Below, piece by piece: positions 1-5,028 of a DNA stretch of 6,612 nucleotides (positions are counted from its first letter, which is position 1; each line of letters starts with the position of its first letter). This DNA comes from Acholeplasmataceae bacterium UBA5617. GTDB taxonomy: Bacteria; Bacillota_I; Bacilli_A; Acholeplasmatales; Acholeplasmataceae. The stretch lies in the NCBI GenBank assembly GCA_002424575.1, contig DIKN01000115.1, positions 22,953 to 29,564 of the forward strand, written 5' to 3'. The translations under genes and the position numbers were made by a program. The notes below the pieces were generated by a model. It was not told the origin of the DNA and ran no database searches. It was given only the letters and a program-made list of their open reading frames with translations.

Positions 1-163
1 TGAATCGATTAGAAATGACGTTTAAAAAAACGTTCTGAGGATCTATGGTTTCCGCATAACAAATAATGCGGTTACTCTTTCCAAGGAGAACGTCATGAAT
101 CATGTCAAGATGATATGTTTCTTTTAATGCTTGCGAAGCTTTTTCAAAATAGGGATTTTTCAT
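1..163 (-). CDS. Unrecognised protein, N-terminal part (runs off the window)
   Basis: An open frame starts with ATG at 163 and stays open to the window edge, giving 54 codons (MKNPYFEKASQALKETYHLD... to ...NVISNRF). The start is supported by a GAGGG Shine-Dalgarno site seven bases upstream, and by a promoter-like TATAAT inside a perfect palindrome further upstream. The visible part is soluble, with no signal peptide or membrane helix. It opens with a probable amphipathic helix (residues 4-16). I do not recognise a family and give no function. It lies downstream of the three-gene operon on the same strand, but a terminator and about 100 bp separate them, so it is probably a separate transcription unit. 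That it is a real gene is fairly sure; its identity is unknown. Confidence 0.7.
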   Translation of the reverse strand, partial: MKNPYFEKASQALKETYHLDMIHDVLLGKSNRIICYAETIDPQNVFLNVISNRF

Positions 164-185
164 TCACATACCCTCATGTTAACTC

Positions 186-202
186 ATGATTATTATAATC
201 AT
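186..202. promoter_or_regulatory. Perfect 7-1-7 palindrome (Fur-family-like box) over a putative -10
   Basis: ATGATTAT-T-ATAATCAT is a perfect inverted repeat with 8-bp arms around one base. Its inner 15 bp, TGATTAT-T-ATAATCA, have the 7-1-7 geometry of Fur/PerR/Zur boxes and differ from the Fur consensus TGATAAT-N-ATTATCA at one position per half. The palindrome contains a minus-strand TATAAT (197 to 192) about 30 bp upstream of the ATG at 163, which is where a repressor of that gene would bind. No convincing -35 is spaced 17 bp from this -10; TTGCAT (224 to 219) is 21 bp away. The palindrome is directly visible; the operator role is inferred. Confidence 0.5.
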
Positions 203-225
203 AAAGGCTAGAAAATGCATGCAAT

Positions 226-240
226 TTAAGAAATTCTTAA
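226..240. repeat. Perfect 15-bp palindrome TTAAGAA-A-TTCTTAA
   Basis: This is a second perfect 7-1-7 inverted repeat, sitting between the operon terminator and the putative promoter of the gene at the left edge. Being AT-rich, it could be an upstream operator or a product of base composition. As RNA it could form a weak hairpin just after the U-tract of the terminator, which would not add much to termination. Confidence 0.35.
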
Positions 241-263
241 GAAAAAAGCACCTTATCGGTGCT
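241..263 (-). terminator. Intrinsic terminator of the SPT-SDR-FNT operon
   Basis: On the minus strand AGCACC-GATAA-GGTGCT forms a perfect 6-bp hairpin with a 5-nt loop, followed by six T residues (247 to 242). It begins three bases past the TAG stop of the membrane protein gene. It marks the end of the three-gene operon and separates it from the gene at the left edge. Confidence 0.85.
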
Positions 264-265
264 AT

Positions 266-880
266 CTAAACCATTTTTTGCTCAGCAAGATTGAGGATGA
301 CTGCGCCTATGGCATTTCCAACGATCCACAAAACAACGTAGAAGATGGCTTGGATGGACCATGCCCATCCCAAGAAGAGATACAGCAAGTTGGCAATGCT
401 GTGTTCAAATTTAGCCAAAATGAAGATGGTTACCGCTAAGATGACGATGAGAATCTTCATGCCATCCAGTTTCATAGCGCGATATCCTTGAACACCGACA
501 TACATCATCATGCCACAGAAGATTGAAAGAATGAGTGTTTCATACCAAGCGTTGGAAAGTTTATGTGAAACCAGATCGATCGCCTGTGTGATCAATTGGT
601 CTTGACCTGAAAAGCGAAAGAGGATACCTACAGCACCGATTCCGATGATGTTGCCGAGAATTGTTTTTAACAGAATCGCAAGATAACCTTTGGAGTAGGG
701 CAATAAATACCCCACTTTACCTGTATAAAGATAATAACCTTTAGCAACTACCATGAGCAAACCAAAACTGAAGAGAATAGCTCCCAACACCTTATCCGCA
801 ACACTTAAATAGATAAGCCCTGCGAGACCAATAAAAACACCAGCCATGATGGCTTTTAGCATCACACGTTCATGTCCCAT
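266..880 (-). CDS. Short formate/nitrite transporter (FNT) family membrane protein
   Basis: This 204-residue, very hydrophobic protein has about six transmembrane helices (roughly residues 8-25, 31-52, 68-90, 112-132, 141-165, 175-197). It shows the FNT signatures: AIMAGVFIGLAG in helix 1, KGYYLYTGKVG after helix 2, LGN (75-77), SIFCGMMMYVGVQGYRAMK, FEHSIAN with the central pore histidine at His160, and VGN (187-189). FNT channels (FocA, NirC) are pentamers that pass small monovalent anions such as formate, nitrite or hydrosulfide. FNT proteins are usually about 260-280 residues, so this is a short form. The 'LFTGN' segment reads LYTGK, so the substrate is open. The ATG lies three bases after the reductase stop, with AAAGGA seven bases upstream. 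It is the last gene of the operon; any link to lipid synthesis is unclear. Family sure, substrate unknown. Confidence 0.8.
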   Translation of the reverse strand: MGHERVMLKAIMAGVFIGLAGLIYLSVADKVLGAILFSFGLLMVVAKGYYLYTGKVGYLLPYSKGYLAILLKTILGNIIGIGAVGILFRFSGQDQLITQAIDLVSHKLSNAWYETLILSIFCGMMMYVGVQGYRAMKLDGMKILIVILAVTIFILAKFEHSIANLLYLFLGWAWSIQAIFYVVLWIVGNAIGAVILNLAEQKMV

Positions 881-883
881 GAA

Positions 884-1681
884 TTAGTCCTTTTTAAAGC
901 CATAAATGGCGCCTACAACAAAATTTGCAAAACGAGCGGGTAAAAGTTTATGGAGCACGACGAACAGACGATATTTTCCACCAATCGTGGTGTAGAGGGG
1001 CATATGTTTCTTTTGAACCAGACGGTGGATAGCTTTAGCCGCAACTTCTGGATCCATCCCGTTGCGTTCATCATCTTCCATGACACCAACCGATTTTTCA
1101 ACACGCTTTTCATAGATCGCAACTTCTTGTAGATTCTTTTTTCTATTCTTGGTAAACCCTGTCTTAATATCTCCCGGCATCACAGCACATGCTTGGATGT
1201 GATAAGGGGATACTTCATTGTGAAGAGCTTCCGTAAAAGCATTGATGGCTGCTTTTGAACTTGAATAAAATGCTTGAAAGGGGATGGCTAAACGGCTTGC
1301 TACAGAGCTCATGTTGATGATTTTTCCTCCACCCGATTGACGCAAATAAGGAAGTGCAGCTTTCGTTGAATGAAAAACACCCATGAAGTTCACGTCCATG
1401 AGATTTTTCGCATCGTCTAACGATGTTGATTCGATCGATCCAGATATCCCGTATCCCGCATTGTTGATGACAACATCGATGCGTCCTTCGATATCAAAGA
1501 TATCTTGATAGGTATTTTTAAGTTGTTCATAATCGGTCACATCCGCTTGGATACCTTTGACAAGCTTTTCGTGAATCTTTGTGCGGCTGATCCCGTAAAC
1601 ATGATGACCTTTATCCGCTAAATAATTGGCGATGGCTAATCCGATACCCGAAGATGCTCCGGTTACAATGATAACGTTCAT
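884..1681 (-). CDS. Short-chain dehydrogenase/reductase, candidate 3-ketosphinganine reductase
   Basis: This is a classical SDR of 265 residues with a Rossmann fold. Visible motifs are the nucleotide-binding TGASSGIG (7-14), the acidic DV after strand 3 (48-49), NNAG (73-76), Asn98 in DVNFMG, catalytic Ser126, and YSSSK with Tyr139 and Lys143. PG (169-170) begins the substrate loop. Ser-Arg at 32-33 after strand 2 suggests NADPH rather than NADH. The C-terminus (about 235-262) is hydrophobic/amphipathic and could touch the membrane, as in lipid-acting SDRs. The ATG follows the TAA of the upstream synthase by one base, with GAGGAG ahead of it inside that gene's end, so the two are almost certainly co-translated. 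The coupling to an SPT-like enzyme suggests reduction of 3-ketosphinganine to sphinganine. SDR membership is certain; the substrate is inferred from context, and another oxo-acyl or alcohol substrate is possible. Confidence 0.85.
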   Translation of the reverse strand: MNVIIVTGASSGIGLAIANYLADKGHHVYGISRTKIHEKLVKGIQADVTDYEQLKNTYQDIFDIEGRIDVVINNAGYGISGSIESTSLDDAKNLMDVNFMGVFHSTKAALPYLRQSGGGKIINMSSVASRLAIPFQAFYSSSKAAINAFTEALHNEVSPYHIQACAVMPGDIKTGFTKNRKKNLQEVAIYEKRVEKSVGVMEDDERNGMDPEVAAKAIHRLVQKKHMPLYTTIGGKYRLFVVLHKLLPARFANFVVGAIYGFKKD

Positions 1682-1682
1682 A

Positions 1683-2870
1683 TTACTCCTCGAAATGCTC
1701 TAGTCCTTTGAGGACCTCAACAATTTTCTCGATTGCTTGGTCCATGAGTGCTTTTGTATGGGTTGCGGTGTAACTTGTACGAATCAAGCATTCACCGATG
1801 GGTGTTGCGGGGGGTAAAACAGGGTTCACATACACACCGTGTTCAAAAAGTTGGTTGCATGCGATCATCGTGCGTAGTGGCATGAAGGTGTAGATGGGAA
1901 TAATGGGTGTTTTAGAATCTTTAATCTTTAAACCTTTTGCTTTTAAACCTTGACGCATATATTCTGCGATATCGTTTAAAGCTTGAACGCGTTCGGGTTC
2001 ACGCTTTAAAATACGCAATGCCTGAAGGGCAGCAGCTGTATTTGCGGGTGGAATGGCAGCAGAGAAAATGTAGGGACGTGAGTTATGACGGATGTAATCG
2101 ACGACATCGCGTTCAGCAGCAACATATCCACCGAGGGATGCGAGTGATTTCGAGAAAGTTCCCATGATGATATCCACTTCTTTTTCCAAACCAAAATGTT
2201 CAGCTGTTCCACGACCATGTTTACCCATGACACCTAATCCATGTGCGTCATCGACCATGACACGTGCACCATATTTTTGTGCAAGTCGTGTAATTTCAGG
2301 TAGATTTGCAATATCACCACTCATCGAGAAAACACCGTCGGTAATGATCAATTTACCCTTATTGTCGGGTGCTTTAGCTAGCTTTTCTTCGAGGTCTTTC
2401 ATATCCGCATGCTCATAACGAATCACTTCAGCATAACTTAATCGCGTGCCATCGTAGATGCTAGCGTGATTTTCTTTATCTGAGAATATAATATCGTTAC
2501 GACCTGCAATCGCTGAAATGATACCGAGGTTTGATTGGAACCCTGTCGAAAAAATCGTGCAGTCTTCTTTGTTTAAAAAGGCCGCAAGCTCAGCTTCTAA
2601 TTCTTTATGTAAATTCAGAGTTCCATTTAAAAACCGGGAACCCGATACACCTGTACCATATTTGAGTGTTGCATCAATGGCCGCTTGGATCACTTCAGGA
2701 TGAGATGTCAATCCTAAGTAATTATTGGATCCAATCATGATCATTTCTTTGCCTTCCATATGAACGATTGTATCCTGTTTCGATGTCAATTCATGAAAGT
2801 AAGGATAATATCCACCTTCGCGAGCCTTTTTGGCTGTATCGTATTGATAACACTTTTTAAATAAATCCAT
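1683..2870 (-). CDS. spt: PLP-dependent alpha-oxoamine synthase, probable serine palmitoyltransferase
   Basis: This 395-residue, full-length fold-type I PLP enzyme belongs to the alpha-oxoamine synthase family (serine palmitoyltransferase, AONS/BioF, KBL, ALAS). It would condense an amino acid with an acyl thioester, releasing CO2. Visible landmarks are SNNYLGL (48-54), GSRFLNGTLNLHKELE (77-92), the PLP-stacking His135 in NHASI, VDDAHGLG with Asp207 and His210, Lys241 in GTFSKSLASLGG as the Schiff-base lysine, SRPYIFSAAIPP (264-275), and Arg364 near the C-terminus. The GSRFLNGTLxLHxELE block and the FSKSLASLGG / IFSA blocks resemble Bacteroides-type SPT as I recall it. BioF usually has a 'SG..xLH' version and KBL 'GT.DLH'. 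The protein is soluble, without a signal peptide. An AGAGGAAAG ribosome site precedes the ATG. It is first in an operon with an SDR, as expected for sphinganine synthesis. Family sure; SPT rather than BioF or KBL likely, not proven. Confidence 0.85.
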   Translation of the reverse strand: MDLFKKCYQYDTAKKAREGGYYPYFHELTSKQDTIVHMEGKEMIMIGSNNYLGLTSHPEVIQAAIDATLKYGTGVSGSRFLNGTLNLHKELEAELAAFLNKEDCTIFSTGFQSNLGIISAIAGRNDIIFSDKENHASIYDGTRLSYAEVIRYEHADMKDLEEKLAKAPDNKGKLIITDGVFSMSGDIANLPEITRLAQKYGARVMVDDAHGLGVMGKHGRGTAEHFGLEKEVDIIMGTFSKSLASLGGYVAAERDVVDYIRHNSRPYIFSAAIPPANTAAALQALRILKREPERVQALNDIAEYMRQGLKAKGLKIKDSKTPIIPIYTFMPLRTMIACNQLFEHGVYVNPVLPPATPIGECLIRTSYTATHTKALMDQAIEKIVEVLKGLEHFEE

Positions 2871-2906
2871 TGTTCTTTCCTCTTTTCAAAAAAACCGCTT
2901 AAATCT

Positions 2907-2935
2907 ATTATATTACATTTTCAAAAAAATACATC
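2907..2935 (-). promoter_or_regulatory. Putative promoter of the SPT operon
   Basis: A perfect minus-strand TATAAT (2912 to 2907) lies about 37 bp upstream of the synthase ATG. The hexamer 17 bp further up is a poor -35 (GATGTA, 2935 to 2930). It overlaps an AAGGAT motif that recurs three more times upstream. A strong -10 with a weak -35 fits a promoter that needs an activator or is tightly regulated. The predicted 5' leader is only about 30 nt, with no room for a riboswitch. Confidence 0.55.
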
Positions 2936-3002
2936 CTTGAAGAAGACGATTGCATGTGAAAGCGTTTCGAAAGGATCGCGTAAAAAGGATATATATATCC
3001 TT
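2933..3002. promoter_or_regulatory. Cluster of four AAGGAT half-sites, including an 18-bp palindrome
   Basis: The hexamer AAGGAT occurs four times in 70 bp, in alternating orientation: inverted at 2933-2938, direct at 2971-2976 and 2985-2990, inverted at 2997-3002. The last two form a perfect palindrome, AAGGATATATATATCCTT (2985-3002), with 9-bp arms and no spacer. It lies upstream of both predicted transcription starts, so it is more likely a protein-binding site than an RNA hairpin, and no T-tract follows it. The site nearest the synthase overlaps its -35 region. A binding protein, perhaps one of the divergent regulators, is inferred. Confidence 0.5.
2957..2970. promoter_or_regulatory. cre-like site upstream of the SPT promoter
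   Basis: TGAAAGCGTTTCGA matches the Bacillus cre consensus TGWNANCGNTNWCA except at two positions near its right end. It includes the central CG typical of LacI/CcpA-family operators. It lies about 60 bp upstream of the predicted synthase transcription start, between two AAGGAT motifs. An activating or modulating role is possible; chance similarity cannot be excluded. Confidence 0.3.
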
Positions 3003-3157
3003 ATATGGAAGAATGATAAAGTTTATATGAATCGGTATAACCACATTTTGGATTAATGAAACAAGCAAAAAAAGAGGGTTACAAGATAGCCATTGATCTT
3101 CGTCTTTGAGCATCAAACTTTGTCAAGAAAAACATCATATTTTGCGATAAATTGATG

Positions 3158-3171
3158 ATAAAACGTTTTAT
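3158..3171. promoter_or_regulatory. Perfect 14-bp palindrome ATAAAACGTTTTAT
   Basis: This is a perfect inverted repeat with 7-bp arms and a central CG. It ends about 45 bp upstream of the -35 of the regulator genes, so it could be an operator for activation or a distal repressor site. The central CG stands out in an AT-rich region. No bound protein is implied by the sequence alone. Confidence 0.35.
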
Positions 3172-3215
3172 TTCTTACAAATTTCTTAATTCGTAGGGTA
3201 ATAGAATAAAATCGT

Positions 3216-3244
3216 TTGTTATCTATCATAAAATACTATAAAAT
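3216..3244 (+). promoter_or_regulatory. Putative promoter of the regulator pair
   Basis: TTGTTA (3216-3221) and TAAAAT (3239-3244) are separated by exactly 17 bp and match the sigma-70/sigma-A consensus at 4 of 6 and 5 of 6 positions. Transcription would start near 3251, leaving a leader of about 30 nt before the ATG at 3280, which has GGAG (3269-3272) seven bases upstream. Confidence 0.55.
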
Positions 3245-3263
3245 GGTGATAGTCAATAGACCA
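3223..3263. promoter_or_regulatory. Candidate operator around the -10 of the regulator pair
   Basis: CTATCA (3223-3228) and TGATAG (3247-3252) form a perfect inverted repeat with 18 bp between the arms, bracketing the -10. Directly downstream, GTC-AATA-GAC (3252-3261) and the half-site TAGACCA (3257-3263) resemble one arm of the TGGTCTAGACCA-type sites of HutC-subfamily GntR regulators. The position suits autoregulation. The arms are short, so this is a suggestion only. Confidence 0.35.
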
Positions 3264-3279
3264 AAGATGGAGATGTGAC

Positions 3280-4017
3280 ATGAATTATATCAAGATAGAT
3301 AAAACCATAAAAAAAGCTCTTTACCTCCAAATTCGTGATTCAATTGAGGATGCCATTCGCGAGGGTGTGCTTGCTGATAATGATCGACTACCTACCGAAA
3401 GCGAATTATGTGAAGTGTTCAACATGAGTGACATCGTTGTAAAAAATGCCTACAAATTGCTCGTCAAACAAGGGTTAGTGACCCGTGTTCAAGGAAGTGG
3501 AACTTATGTTTCAACACGAAAGATGTTTAAATTTCCTCTCAAGGGATTTGATAAAATAGGTGATTTTGGTGCTTACACCTACACATCCAAAGAAAAGCGT
3601 GTCGTTTTATTTGATATCTCAAAAGATTTAGAATCGATTTCGTTGCTTCTTAACCTTAGAGAAGGTGAACGTTATTATGTTGCAAAATATGTTGTTTTAG
3701 TCGATCAAGCTGAAGTTCTTTATCAAACCTTGTATCTACCTGAAAAATTGTTTCCTAAATTAGCAATCAGTGATCTTGAGCAATCCAATTTACCACAACT
3801 TCTAACAGTGAAGTATCCATACCATATGAAGCGTGTCAAAAATGGATTTAGTCCTGTCAACATGACATCTTCCGAAGCACAGTTATTGAACACATTCAAA
3901 CACGCTGCTGCACATCGTGTGAGAACCACTATTTTCGGTGATCAGGATGTAGTCATTGCATATCTCGAAACACTCTTTTTAGGGCAATACACACAATTTG
4001 AGGTGATCGTGGGATGA
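3280..4017 (+). CDS. GntR/HutC-subfamily (UTRA) transcriptional regulator
   Basis: This 245-residue regulator has the usual HutC-subfamily length and layout. Residues about 13-80 form a winged helix-turn-helix: LYLQIRDSIEDAIREGVL, LPTESELCEVFNMSDIVVKNAYKLL, and the wing GLVTRVQGSGTYV. Residues about 88-242 form a UTRA effector domain, with YYVAKYVVLVDQAEVLYQT and LYLPEKLFPKL typical of its strands. Such proteins bind DNA as dimers and release or engage it on binding a small ligand. The recognition helix reads SDIVVK where most GntR proteins have SRxTVR, so its operator may be atypical. GGAG seven bases before the ATG fixes the start. It is transcribed divergently from the SPT operon and overlaps the next regulator by four bases. 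Regulation of the operon and of itself is inferred; the UTRA ligand cannot be read from the sequence. Confidence 0.88.
   Translation: MNYIKIDKTIKKALYLQIRDSIEDAIREGVLADNDRLPTESELCEVFNMSDIVVKNAYKLLVKQGLVTRVQGSGTYVSTRKMFKFPLKGFDKIGDFGAYTYTSKEKRVVLFDISKDLESISLLLNLREGERYYVAKYVVLVDQAEVLYQTLYLPEKLFPKLAISDLEQSNLPQLLTVKYPYHMKRVKNGFSPVNMTSSEAQLLNTFKHAAAHRVRTTIFGDQDVVIAYLETLFLGQYTQFEVIVG
4000..4008 (+). promoter_or_regulatory. Extended Shine-Dalgarno for the second regulator
   Basis: GAGGTGATC is a nine-base match to the complement of the conserved 16S rRNA 3' end (AAAGGAGGTGATCC). It lies five bases before the ATG at 4014, inside the end of the upstream gene. With the ATGA stop-start overlap it should give efficient coupled translation, so the two regulators are probably made in matched amounts. 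Confidence 0.7.
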
Positions 4018-4802
4018 AGACCATTCTAAATAAAATCAAAATTGATAAACGACAAGCAACCTCGATTCAACTTCAGATCGCTCAATCGATTAAGAATCTG
4101 TTGTTTGACCAACAGATCAATTATATGAATGAAATGCCTTCAATCGATGATCTGGCAATATATTTAGATGTTGCAGTCGCCGATGTCAAACAAGCATATC
4201 ACCGATTAGTCGTTGAAAATTTACTGCATCAAGAACATGGCATCTATTACGCGAACTTTGTGAACCTTTCTTCTGATTTTTATTTTAAGATGACCAAGTT
4301 ATACGATGTGATTAAAAATTTTGGGTTGACACCAACGATTAAAACCATTAAGAAAAGAGTCACTGAATTACCAGTGAATTTAGCGCTTGATCCTTCAATT
4401 GATCCAACGATTCCTTACGTCCAACTCAAGCGTATCTACTACGGAAACGATATTCCCTTAGCGATCATGGATATTTATCTTCCTCAAGAATCATTTAAAG
4501 GTATTGAACAGATGAACTTTGATGAAAAACCTTTGTATGAAGCACTGTTCTTCACCTATGGCAAACTCATTTCATCGGGGCGCCGTTTGATGTCTGTTGT
4601 TAATCTTCCTCGTGAAGACGCCAAAATTTTAAATTCTGCTGTCGACACAGCCAGTTATCAAGTGGTGTCTATCACATTTGATCAGCATAAGAAATTAATC
4701 GATATCTCGCGTTCAATTTCCACCATGAATCAATATTTTGAAGTCGATTTTGAAGAGAAAGATATTCAAAAAATTGCTAAAAATCATTTCTTCTACATTT
4801 AG
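4014..4802 (+). CDS. UTRA-domain regulator with a degenerate GntR DNA-binding domain
   Basis: This 262-residue protein is a divergent paralogue of the preceding regulator. Residues about 15-80 still follow the GntR winged-helix pattern (SIQLQIAQSIKNLLFD, MPSIDDLAIYLDVAVADVKQAYHRLVVENLL), but key DNA-contact features are lost. The SRxTVR stretch reads AVADVK and the wing GxGTYV reads HGIYYA. Residues about 88-245 form the UTRA domain (YVQLKRIYYGNDIPLAIMDIYLPQESFKGI, PLYEALFFTYG, QVVSITFDQHKKLIDISRSI). Its start overlaps the upstream stop as ATGA and has a strong ribosome site. The coupling suggests it works with its neighbour, for example as a heterodimer partner or ligand-sensing subunit, rather than as an independent DNA binder. 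The alternative is a regulator with an unusual operator. The C-terminal tail (about 246-262) is extra. Family fairly sure; mode of action inferred. Confidence 0.8.
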   Translation: MKTILNKIKIDKRQATSIQLQIAQSIKNLLFDQQINYMNEMPSIDDLAIYLDVAVADVKQAYHRLVVENLLHQEHGIYYANFVNLSSDFYFKMTKLYDVIKNFGLTPTIKTIKKRVTELPVNLALDPSIDPTIPYVQLKRIYYGNDIPLAIMDIYLPQESFKGIEQMNFDEKPLYEALFFTYGKLISSGRRLMSVVNLPREDAKILNSAVDTASYQVVSITFDQHKKLIDISRSISTMNQYFEVDFEEKDIQKIAKNHFFYI

Positions 4803-4826
4803 CCAGTTAAGTTAACTGGCTTTTTC
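4801..4826 (+). terminator. Intrinsic terminator 1 of the regulator pair
   Basis: AGCCAGTTA-AGT-TAACTGGCT forms a perfect hairpin of 9 bp with a 3-nt loop, followed by a run of T residues (4821-4825). It begins at the second base of the TAG stop codon of the second regulator. The minus-strand side lacks a T-tract, so it acts in the plus direction only. Confidence 0.88.
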
Positions 4827-4836
4827 ATCGATGAAG

Positions 4837-4863
4837 ACCAGGAGTTGTTTCTTGGTTTTTTTT
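4837..4863 (+). terminator. Intrinsic terminator 2 (tandem back-up)
   Basis: ACCAGGA-GTTGTT-TCTTGGT forms a 7-bp stem with one G-U pair and a 6-nt loop, followed by eight T residues (4856-4863). It lies about 12 bp after the first terminator on the same strand. The doubled stop would protect the convergent rpoC gene from antisense read-through. Confidence 0.7.
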
Positions 4864-4990
4864 CTGATAAGAAGGATAGTATCACGATAGCGAAGGTATA
4901 GAAAAACACTTCACCTCGAATTAATAAAGGAATCTACATTTCTGTTTATACACAAAACCAGTTAACCCAATGATGTCAAGTAGATCCTAA

Positions 4991-5022
4991 AGAAAAAGGA
5001 TTCCATCTTTCGATGAAATCCT
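4991..5022 (-). terminator. Intrinsic terminator of rpoC
   Basis: On the minus strand AGGATTTCATC-GAAA-GATGGAATCCT forms an 11-bp stem with one G-U pair, capped by a GNRA tetraloop. It is followed by a T-rich tail (4997 to 4993, then CTTT). It starts seven bases after the rpoC stop codon and shows that the rpoC transcript ends here, with no ribosomal protein gene following it on this strand. The remaining intergenic stretch, about 4864-4990, shows nothing I can name. Confidence 0.88.
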
Positions 5023-5028
5023 CATGTT

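Larger units (their letters stand above)
2871..3279. other. Divergent intergenic region between the SPT operon and the regulator pair
   Basis: This 409-bp AT-rich stretch has no credible gene. It holds the minus-strand synthase promoter near 2907-2935, the AAGGAT cluster and cre-like site at 2933-3002, a perfect palindrome at 3158-3171 and the regulator promoter at 3216-3244. Between about 3003 and 3157 I see no clear element beyond short AT-rich repeats and a GGT-ATA-ACC mini-palindrome at 3034-3042. I see no tRNA, riboswitch or terminator. The length is large for a compact genome and fits complex shared regulation. Confidence 0.7.

Noticed and set aside
1683..2870. Annotating the synthase as BioF (8-amino-7-oxononanoate synthase) or KBL
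   Set aside because: It is the same superfamily and cannot be excluded, but the GSRFLNGTLxLHxELE and IFSA blocks and the adjoining SDR favour the SPT reading, and no biotin or threonine-catabolism genes are nearby.
2985..3002. Reading the 18-bp palindrome as a transcription terminator
   Set aside because: It has no loop, an AT-rich core and no following T-tract, and no gene ends near it.
2913..3116. A 67-codon minus-strand open frame in the divergent intergenic region
   Set aside because: It has no Shine-Dalgarno site, runs through the AAGGAT cluster and ends just upstream of the synthase -10, and its translation resembles no family.
3121..3126. A perfect minus-strand TTGACA that could be a -35 for the SPT operon
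   Set aside because: No -10-like hexamer lies 15-19 bp downstream (the sequence there is ACGAAG), and a TATAAT exists much nearer the gene.
4958..4966. CCAGTTAAC repeats the arm of the first terminator hairpin and could pair with it
   Set aside because: It is nine bases, lies 140 bp downstream of both terminators on the plus strand, and so would rarely be transcribed in time to compete; chance is the simpler explanation.
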